12,469 nt of DNA from Pyropia haitanensis. Its lineage: Eukaryota > Rhodophyta > Bangiophyceae > Bangiales > Bangiaceae. A program made the translations under genes and the position numbers. The notes below the pieces were generated by a model. That model was not told where the DNA came from and did no database searches. It was given only the letters and a program-made list of their open reading frames with translations. The stretch covers positions 1 through 12,469 of the forward strand of contig SDUX01000012.1 of NCBI GenBank assembly GCA_008729055.1, in the 5' to 3' direction. Positions within the stretch are counted from its first letter, which is position 1. Every line of letters begins with the position of its first letter. This document shows, piece after piece, positions 7,955 to 12,469 of this stretch.

Positions 7955-8626
7955 TCACATTGGACTCTGCTCAATAACTTCGATCCGGCAATTCTCCCAC
8001 CACGTTTCCCCCTCATTCGGGTCAGCGCTCTTGATCAGGTAGCGTGTTCCGTATTTGCCACCTTCCTCGATTTCGAGAAGTTCCCCAATTGCCTTGTGTC
8101 TCCCAAGTTGATGGTGAGCGAGGCCGATTAAATGGGTCACTTCCACTACGATATCCCCCACTTTAGCAGTCGGGCGCGGATGTGGTTGTTTCATCGCCAG
8201 TTCAGCGATCCACCAGACCCACCTTGAAGCTGTCTCGGTGTCGTAGGGTCGGCGGCCTTGGGCGTTGGCTGCGAATTCCTCCAACGAGAGTGTTGTCACG
8301 CGACCACCCCAAAGCAGGCACGCTGCCGCGTCCTTCGCTTCGATCACGATTCCACCCGCGTTTTCATACGACGGCCAATTTGGATCATCATTACTTACAG
8401 GCAGTCGGTCGATCTCGATGTGATCCGGAACCCACAATCGACCCCGCCCGGCTCGGCCGCACCTGCTGCAAAATTGCTCCCAAATATAATCAGGGATCTT
8501 GAGGGGGTTCTGTTCCTGATGCGGCTCGAATCCGTGGTAATCCTTTTCCTCTAGCCACCAAACAGCTAACAAGGCATCGTTTGTATTATCAATGCCATCT
8601 GCGGTCGTTTCATTCATGGTCTTCAT
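7955..8626 (-). CDS. Unknown protein with probable C-terminal small beta-barrel
   Basis: The 223-residue product is not recognised. ATG at 8626 overlaps the stop of the gene upstream (ATGA), which supports both genes. The N-terminal half is tryptophan-rich (AVWWLEE, WVWWIAELAM) and has one CxxC in FCSRCGRAGRG, which could form half of a metal site. The C-terminal 65 residues (VGDIVVEVTHL, AIGELLEIEEG, YLIKSADP, WWENCRIEVI) read like an SH3/KOW-like five-stranded barrel that might bind nucleic acid or peptide. There is no signal peptide or membrane segment, so it is cytoplasmic. The kinase gene starts 58 bp downstream on the same strand. Phage or island accessory protein; function unknown. Confidence 0.72.
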   Translation of the reverse strand: MKTMNETTADGIDNTNDALLAVWWLEEKDYHGFEPHQEQNPLKIPDYIWEQFCSRCGRAGRGRLWVPDHIEIDRLPVSNDDPNWPSYENAGGIVIEAKDAAACLLWGGRVTTLSLEEFAANAQGRRPYDTETASRWVWWIAELAMKQPHPRPTAKVGDIVVEVTHLIGLAHHQLGRHKAIGELLEIEEGGKYGTRYLIKSADPNEGETWWENCRIEVIEQSPM

Positions 8627-8838
8627 TTCTCTATTTCATCGGGTTTCCGACGTTTCAAAAGCCTCTGAATCTCGGATTTACACGCGGTTTTCAAATCCTC
8701 CAGTGCAAGGATGATCTCCACCTGTGACCGGACTAATGTTCCTTTGGTAGCTCTCAAAAGTTCCGCATCCGTGCATTGTGAATTCGAAACACAAAGCACT
8801 TCCCGCAATCTGGATATGAGCCTGGTTTGATCTCCCAT
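8623..8838 (-). CDS. Small unknown protein, helical
   Basis: About 71 residues, charged and predicted mainly alpha-helical (RLISRLREVLCV, EIILALEDLKTACKSEIQRLLKRRK). Two start codons are available. ATG at 8844 lies only one base after a GGAGG, whereas ATG at 8838 lies seven bases after it, so 8838 is preferred. The stop overlaps the next gene's ATG. The GGAGG belongs to the tail of a truncated gene upstream. No family recognised. Confidence 0.65.
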   Translation of the reverse strand: MGDQTRLISRLREVLCVSNSQCTDAELLRATKGTLVRSQVEIILALEDLKTACKSEIQRLLKRRKPDEIEK

Positions 8839-8840
8839 TT

Positions 8841-8936
8841 TCATGCCTCCACTTTCTCCACCGGATACCCGACGAGCTGCATTCCTTCGGCAGGTACCGT
8901 CAAGGTTGACGGAACCTGGCAGTTTGGGTATGGGTT
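8841..8936 (-). pseudogene. 3' tail of an interrupted leftward gene
   Basis: The minus-strand frame ending in TGA at 8841-8843 encodes a credible C-terminus (LTVPAEGMQLVGYPVEKVEA). It has GC-rich third positions, contains the GGAGG of the next gene and overlaps its first ATG, exactly like the coupled junctions elsewhere in the element. Upstream the frame is only the antisense of the rightward membrane-protein gene that starts at 8941. The likeliest reading is that an older leftward gene lost its 5' part when the 8941-9638 cargo came in. The left limit of homology is a guess. Confidence 0.45.
8891..8918. repeat. Hairpin-forming inverted repeat between oppositely oriented genes
   Basis: CAGGTACCGTCAA (8891-8903) pairs with TTGACGGAACCTG (8906-8918): 13-bp arms with one mismatch and a two-base GG centre. 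It lies inside the truncated leftward gene, just before the rightward gene at 8941. There is no T-run on either side, so it is not a simple intrinsic terminator. It could be an operator or the scar of an insertion. Confidence 0.45.
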
Positions 8937-8940
8937 GGGA

Positions 8941-9638
8941 ATGTCTGAAAATAATCCTCCACCGTTGAATCCAGAGGCATCAAAGGGAAAGAGCAAAGGT
9001 TGTCTGATCGGATGTGTCGCAACTGCGATTGTATTCGGTGGGATTTTTCTCTTGATGCTTTTCATTGCCTCACAGGGTGAAAAGCTGATCGAAAAGCAGA
9101 CGACCACACTTGTTGAAGAGATTTCCAACACGGAAGGCGAAGAGCGAATGGCCAAAGTCCGGCAGCTGCTTGAACTTGATCCTGACACCACAGAATTCCC
9201 AGATGAAGTCGCCATCATCCGAAATGAGGAAGCAGAAGTCGCAGCAATCAAGGAAAAGGCAAAAGTTTCACAACTGAATGAAGATTCCAAAAATCGCGTG
9301 AGCGGGATCACATGGAGCGAATACGATGCCATTTACGATGTGAAGTCGAAATACACAAAACTCCAAAAAGAAAAGGAGTGGGAGAAGTTCAAGGGAAAAC
9401 GATTGAGTGGACTGGGGAAGTAGCAGAAGTCAAAGATGGAGCGTTGGGTGGGTTGCAGATATGGGTAAAAATGGATCGTGACACTTTCACGTTTGATGTT
9501 CGTGTCGATCTGCACCGGGCTTTCGAAAACGAGGCCATGAAATTGAAAGTCGGTGACTCTGTGACTTTTCGCGGCGAGTTGAGTAGTTGGGGGACGATGC
9601 TTCCCTCTTCAGTTCGAAATGGTGTGATTGTGGATTGA
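8941..9638 (+). CDS. Membrane protein with helical stalk and OB-fold-like tail (frameshifted)
   Basis: ATG at 8941 (MSENNPPPLN) is preceded by a weak GGGA. A proline-rich tail (1-20) is followed by one transmembrane segment (CLIGCVATAIVFGGIFLLML and onward, 21-44). A charged helical stretch then leads into KEWEKFKGK. The zero frame ends at TAG 9421-9423 (160 residues). The sense continues in the -1 frame as TIEWTGEVAEVKDG, then VGDSVTFRGELS and GVIVD to TGA at 9636-9638, giving 232 residues if joined. The tail has the strand pattern of the tRNA_anti-like OB fold (KGK-x-I-x-W-x-G-x-V). Composition is more AT-rich than the early operon, suggesting separate acquisition. Location between integrase and repressor suggests a lysogen-expressed accessory protein. 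Family function unknown. Confidence 0.72.
9393..9399 (+). promoter_or_regulatory. Candidate -1 ribosomal frameshift heptamer GGGAAAA
   Basis: In the frame of the 8941 gene the bases read G-GGA-AAA, an exact X-XXY-YYZ slippery site close to the GGGAAAG used by phage lambda gpG/gpGT. A -1 slip here leads directly into the downstream sense frame. No obvious stimulatory hairpin or pseudoknot follows. A missing A in the run would give the same appearance. Confidence 0.35.
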
Positions 9639-9656
9639 TCCATTCACTTGCATTGC

Positions 9657-10441
9657 TCACAGATTCAAAACTTCTACGCACAGCCCTTGAATTTTCACTT
9701 CACCAACGGGTGTGAGATCGGGGAAGTCGGGATTATCAGAAACGAAAGCGCGTTTCTTCCTGTCGAAACGCTTCACTGAACAGCCTGAGCCATCAGTCAG
9801 GACATAGACCTTTCCATTTGCAGGAGTGTATTCCTTTGGCTCACAAATGATCAATGCGCCGTCCTCAAGTGTCGGCTCCATGCTTTGCCCATTGACTCTG
9901 ACAGCGAAGTGCCCATCCGGATATTCCTTCGGAACTGAAATCGTGTCATCAAGAGGTGCTGTGACCGGCTCGCCAGCTGCAACTGATCCGAGGAACGGGA
10001 TTTCATAGAGCCCTTCTCCCTCATTTGCTTTATATTCAGTTTTCGGCTCAGCAACTCGTTTTTCGGAATCTGTGACGGCGGATTGAATTGAGGTGATATT
10101 TTCGGGAGCGGTGCTCTTGAAGAAATCCTCTGCCATTTCTTCCAGTCCCTCAAACACCCAATCCTTGATTGTCATACCTTTTGCAAGCGCCGCCTCATTC
10201 CAGGCGTCCAACTGTTTCGGGGTAGGGTTGAGAACGAGCGAGCTGCGAATTTGCTCAAACTTTTCTCTCGCGACTTGTCCATGAAATACTGGCAAGTCAC
10301 TCTTTGACCTTTTGGAATTCCGGCATTTCGCCAGTTGTAGATCGTTTGCGGCTTCTTCTTCAACATATCAGCGAGATCTGAAGGCCGAAGCTTTTCGGCA
10401 TCCGCCCATTCGAAAAACCGTTTTGTGAATTCATCTGGCAT
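9657..10441 (-). CDS. LexA/CI-type repressor with S24 peptidase domain (frameshifted)
   Basis: ATG at 10441 begins an XRE-like helix-turn-helix domain (LRPSDLADML, TIYNWRNAGIPKGQR, residues 15-45). That frame stays open to 10172 but loses sense after DKSREK. One frame back, KFEQIRSSL continues to TGA at 9657. One missing A in the run at 10261-10264 explains the break; the restored protein has about 261 residues. The C-terminal half is a self-cleaving S24 domain: Ala-Gly cleavage site in SVAAGEP, catalytic serine in NGQSMEPT (about 187) and lysine in CSVKRF (about 224). It should maintain lysogeny and be inactivated by RecA during SOS. Its start is next to repeated operator sites, so autoregulation is likely. 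It is convergent with the membrane-protein gene, 18 bp apart. Confidence 0.87.
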
Positions 10442-10447
10442 GAAGTG

Positions 10448-10475
10448 ATTCTACGCCTTTCAGTAGAAAAGTCAA
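10448..10475 (-). promoter_or_regulatory. Repressor promoter, predicted leaderless
   Basis: On the minus strand TTGACT (10475-10470) and TAGAAT (10453-10448) are separated by 16 bp, a good sigma-70-type promoter. Only six bases lie between the -10 box and the repressor ATG at 10441. The transcript would therefore start at or next to the start codon, as for lambda cI from PRM. No Shine-Dalgarno sequence is present, in agreement. Confidence 0.6.
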
Positions 10476-10514
10476 TTTTTCTACCTTTTTCGGTTGATTT
10501 CTACTTTTTTCGGT
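10448..10514 (+). repeat. Operator-like direct repeats TTTCTACYTTTTTCGGT
   Basis: Two 17-base copies at 10478-10494 and 10498-10514 differ at one base and are exactly 20 bp apart, close to two helical turns. A degenerate third copy lies at 10448-10464 (12 of 17 matching). GTAGAAAA (10463-10470) and TTTTCTAC (10477-10484) form an inverted pair. The second copy fills the spacer of the rightward promoter, and the third copy and inverted pair cover the repressor's own promoter. They are probably the repressor's binding sites. Confidence 0.6.
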
Positions 10515-10521
10515 ATACGAT
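10494..10521 (+). promoter_or_regulatory. Rightward early promoter
   Basis: TTGATT (10494-10499) and TACGAT (10516-10521) are 16 bp apart, with TATACG overlapping. The ATG of the first early gene is at 10531, only nine bases after the -10 box, and no ribosome binding site is seen, so this transcript too would be leaderless or nearly so. A direct repeat occupies the spacer, so bound repressor would block it. Confidence 0.5.
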
Positions 10522-10530
10522 CTACTCGCA

Positions 10531-10703
10531 ATGGAAATCACCGACCAACCGGTTCAGGCCATCATTTTTGATCCAAACCGATACACCAAGAAGGTTTTGG
10601 CCCTCATTCTAGTGAAGGCTGAACAGTGGGGGGTGTCTCCCTCGAAGCAGAAGTGCGATTGCTTGATATTCTCGCGCAGCGTCAAAGAGAGGAGGCTGCA
10701 TGA
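10531..10703 (+). CDS. First early gene, small unknown protein (frameshifted)
   Basis: ATG at 10531 encodes MEITDQPVQAIIFDPNRYTK and continues through AEQWGVSPS. There the frame breaks, near 10641-10644. One frame back the sense resumes as EAEVRLLDILAQRQREEAA and ends at TGA 10701-10703, overlapping the next ATG (ATGA). The restored 57-residue protein is the usual size of a phage early leader protein. It occupies the cro position opposite the repressor, but no helix-turn-helix is evident. The long open frame to 11220 in the starting frame results from the missing base. Function unknown. Confidence 0.65.
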
Positions 10704-11220
10704 CCGCAATCACATTCGACTCACAGCCGATCTGCGCGGAGCGAGTGCCGGCCCGAAAACAACAGCGTGTTGTTCCGAACAGAACCACCACGGTTTTGAA
10801 AAAGGCAGCGTTCTCCATGTCGTTTCCGGCTGGCTCCCGCATTCCCGTCCGACCACAGCACCGACCCGGGAAAACTCTGGCCCTGCAGGATCGGGAGAGC
10901 GATTCCCTACTCGCCCTGATCACCTTCCGTCGAAACACCTTCCTGCGTTTCAAGACGCGGACTCCCTTGATTCCTACCTCGAAGCACGTCTGGAAGAGGC
11001 GATCGAGCATTTTCAAGTTCGGTGCCGAACGCATCACCGGCCATCGAAAGGGCCTCAAAATCGACCATCGCGTCGAAAAACTCCTCAAAAACGGGTGGCA
11101 TACCGAGTCCCGCCATTCCTTCGCCAGCTTTCGAGTCGTCTTCTCTCATGGTTTCGCAGTTTGTCCGAAAGCCCCGGACAAGTCAACCGCGGCACCTCGC
11201 AAAAGGAGGTTTCCGCATGA
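10700..11220 (+). CDS. Unknown early protein, frame badly broken
   Basis: ATG at 10700 overlaps the previous stop and has GGAGG four bases upstream, so the start is well supported (MTAITFDSQPICAERVPARK). The end is supported by TGA overlapping the next ATG (SQKEVSA*), in a different frame. Coding-like stretches lie in the end frame at HGFEKGSVLHVVSGWLP (about 10790-10840) and DADSLDSYLEARLEEAIEHF (about 10958-11017). A stretch in the starting frame (ERITGHRKGLKIDHRVEKLL, about 11026-11085) has more typical codons. One or more base losses are needed, and the exact path cannot be settled by eye. About 173 residues if whole. Function unknown. Confidence 0.45.
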
Positions 11221-11557
11221 GCGAAGGATCCTCCGTCACCGATGTTTCCAAGATCGCGCTACTTCGCGATGTCGTAGGAAAAACGACATTGGACGTGTTC
11301 GAAATCTCGAACTTCGCACCGATGCCATCGTGATCCGCGCAAAGAACGGGAGCGACTACTGGACGGTCTGGCAGGATGACGCAGTTGGAGAAATCGCGAC
11401 TGCCACTTGCCAGCTCGCCGATTCCGAACTCTGGCACGCATTCCACGGAGAAGGTGCGATTTCCGACCTCGACGCCATGTGTGAGGAAATGGCGAAGCGC
11501 CTTTCCGACACCCTCGCAGAACGGGAAGCCCTCACCGAGCAGGAGGTATTCGCATGA
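11217..11557 (+). CDS. Unknown early phage protein (frameshifted)
   Basis: ATG at 11217 has a strong AAGGAGG seven bases upstream. The first frame (MSEGSSVTDVSKIALLRDVV) holds to about 11303. One frame back it continues as LRTDAIVIRAKNGSDYWTVW and on to TGA at 11555-11557, overlapping the next ATG. The missing base probably lies in GAAAT at 11301-11305. The restored product has about 113 residues: acidic, soluble, beta-rich in the middle and helical at the end (DLDAMCEEMAKRLSDTLAER). No family recognised. Confidence 0.65.
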
Positions 11558-11831
11558 GTGCCCCGCCCTGCAGCTCTCCGAAGTGGCGACCCTCGCGAAA
11601 AAGGCGCGGGATCGAGTCGCCAGCGAAACCGAAACACGCAACTGGGCCGACCTGTGGCCCGTGGCAGTCCCCTTCCTCGAGCGCGGCACCCGGAATGACA
11701 TCAAGGACGCCGTGCAATTCCTCATCGAAGAGGGCCACGTCGACGAAACCCAACGAAGCGCGGCCGAACAGGGATTCCGCCGGGAAAGATCACGACGAAA
11801 CCAGGTCACCGTCGACTCCCTGAAAAACTGA
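11554..11831 (+). CDS. Small unknown early protein (frameshifted)
   Basis: ATG at 11554 has GGAGG seven bases upstream and overlaps the previous stop. After MSAP the sense moves one frame back (ALQLSEVATLAKKARDRVAS) and ends with TVDSLKN at TGA 11829-11831. The missing base lies in the C-rich 11561-11568. The restored protein has about 92 residues, all-helical and charged, with WADLWPVAVPFLERGT and a segment DIKDAVQFLIEEGHVDE. Function unknown. Confidence 0.65.
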
Positions 11832-11863
11832 AATTTCCAAACAACCAACCCACCCAAAGACAA

Positions 11864-12109
11864 ATGCTCATAGAAAACCAATACCAACCCGTCCGCTTGT
11901 CGGAGCGATTCGAGAAATCGCTTCACGACGCCAGCGAACGCCAGCGCGCCAAAGGAAAAGGCGGATACACCAAACAACAAATCGAAGCCTTCGAAGCGGG
12001 ATTCCATGCCGGAACAGAGGCGAAAGCAGACCAGATGCAGCTCGAAGTCACCCTGCGGGAATTGCAGGAACTGGAACGCGAAACTTTCACAAGGAGGGCC
12101 GCTGCATGA
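11864..12109 (+). CDS. Small helical early protein, unknown
   Basis: The 81-residue product MLIENQYQPVRLSERFEKSL... is highly charged and mostly helical (KQQIEAFEAGFHAG, QLEVTLRELQELERETF), with no recognised domain. Unlike its neighbours it is preceded by a 32-base gap that is rich in A and C and lacks a Shine-Dalgarno sequence. Its stop overlaps the next ATG (ATGA), and its 3' end contains the AAGGAGG of that gene. The frame is intact. Confidence 0.65.
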   Translation: MLIENQYQPVRLSERFEKSLHDASERQRAKGKGGYTKQQIEAFEAGFHAGTEAKADQMQLEVTLRELQELERETFTRRAAA

Positions 12110-12469
12110 GTGCTACCGAAACCAAAACCGAACTGGCCCTCATCGAGCTGCCTCCCGCGCAGGAGCTTTTCCACAACGGCGGAATCGACGCGATTCTGGA
12201 AAACATCGAGACTGCCGCCCGCAGCTACGACCTGGACGTGACCACCGAAACCGGGCGGAAAGAAATCGCATCCGTGGCCTACAAAATTGCCAAATCGAAA
12301 ACCGCCATCGACGGGGCCGGCAAAGACCTCGTCGCCGGGATCAAGGCAGAGGCCGCGAAAATCGACAGCGAACGGAAAAAATCCCGCGACTTTCTCGACA
12401 ACCTCAAAGCCGAAATTCGCAAGCCCCTGACAGAATCGAGGAAGCGGAAAAACGTGCGTCGCCACGGTC
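12106..12469 (+). CDS. Phage coiled-coil protein, DUF1351-like (partial, frameshifted)
   Basis: ATG at 12106 follows AAGGAGG by eight bases and overlaps the preceding stop. The gene runs off the right edge. The product begins MSATETKTELALIELPPAQE. A helical domain follows with ETGRKEIASVAYKIAKSKTA, IDGAGKDLVAGIKAEAAKID, SERKKSRDFLDNLKAEIRKP. This repeats the K-x-x-x-D-x-x-x-K / E-R-K-x-x-R-D / I-R-K-P-L-T pattern of phage early proteins that usually precede recombination or nuclease genes. After IRKPLTES the frame breaks near 12434-12438; one frame back reads EEAEKRAS, as expected for the helix. Family assignment is from memory and moderate; coding status is good. Confidence 0.65.
   Translation, partial: MSATETKTELALIELPPAQELFHNGGIDAILENIETAARSYDLDVTTETGRKEIASVAYKIAKSKTAIDGAGKDLVAGIKAEAAKIDSERKKSRDFLDNLKAEIRKPLTESRKRKNVRRHG

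Larger units (their letters stand above)
10442..10530. promoter_or_regulatory. Divergent lysogeny control region
   Basis: The 89 AT-rich bases between the repressor and the rightward early operon hold two outward promoters and at least three operator-like repeats, listed separately. The arrangement corresponds to the OR region of lambdoid phages. Confidence 0.75.
4940..12469 (+). mobile_element. Integrated temperate prophage-like element, left part
   Basis: The left boundary is the tRNA-Asn 3' fragment. Inside come a tyrosine integrase, accessory genes, an S24-type repressor with a divergent operator region, and a coupled early operon containing a phage-typical coiled-coil protein. This order (att, int, cargo, repressor, early genes) matches lambdoid or siphovirus lysogeny modules. 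No structural, packaging or lysis genes are visible, so an integrative island with phage-type control cannot be excluded. The right end is outside the window. Confidence 0.72.

Noticed and set aside
8841..9332. 163-residue minus-strand open frame opposite the membrane-protein gene
   Set aside because: Serine-rich antisense of the 8941 gene over most of its length; only the last roughly 30 residues look like a real gene tail and are listed as such.
10448..10514. CRISPR-like repeats
   Set aside because: Short 17-base repeats with no spacers of uniform length and no cas genes; their placement over two promoters fits operators.
10609..11149. Minus-strand open frames of 159 and 80 residues in the unresolved early gene
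   Set aside because: No start signals, and the flanking coupled junctions show that the region is coded rightward.
11183..12007. 274-residue minus-strand open frame under the early operon
   Set aside because: Antisense of several coupled rightward genes that have strong ribosome sites; no coding pattern of its own.
11923..12465. 180-residue minus-strand open frame at the right edge
   Set aside because: Phe/Gly/Val-rich antisense of the 11864 and 12106 genes; the plus-strand reading has a ribosome site, a coupled start and a phage-like helical sequence.

Overview
The window spans the junction between a bacterial chromosome and an integrated element that looks like a temperate prophage. The left third (1 to about 4940) is ordinary chromosome. 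It holds the 3' end of a gene for a fibronectin-type-III repeat protein, followed by a tightly coupled three-gene ABC importer operon of the ferric-iron (AfuABC/FbpABC-like) type: lipoprotein binding protein, double-domain permease and ATPase. The lipobox signal peptide suits a Gram-negative-type host. Nothing here fixes the phylum; a Verrucomicrobia-like host is a weak guess only.

At 4940-4965 the minus strand carries the T-arm and 3' acceptor strand of a tRNA, best matched to tRNA-Asn (CGGAGGA plus discriminator G), without any 5' half or anticodon arm. A tyrosine integrase gene starts 120 bp further right. I read this as the left attachment junction: chromosome to the left, element to the right, with the far end and the intact tRNA outside the window.

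The element reads: integrase; a two-gene unit for a secreted protein and a membrane-anchored staphylococcal-nuclease-like enzyme (+); a leftward block with a thymidylate kinase and two unknown proteins (-), plus a truncated 3' gene tail; a membrane protein with a probable OB-fold tail (+); a LexA/CI-type S24 repressor (-); an 89-bp divergent control region with repeated operator-like sequences and two good promoters; and a rightward early operon of small genes coupled by ATGA overlaps and GGAGG ribosome binding sites, running off the right edge in a phage coiled-coil protein. The block between integrase and repressor is where temperate phages commonly carry accessory (lysogenic conversion or defence) genes.

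The most striking general property is that at least nine reading frames are broken by events equivalent to one missing base, with recognisable protein continuing in the next frame each time. They lie in both chromosome and element, often in short homopolymers. This looks more like systematic indel error in the assembly than gene decay, but one break sits exactly on a textbook -1 slippery heptamer (GGGAAAA at 9393-9399). Broken genes are annotated over their whole inferred span.
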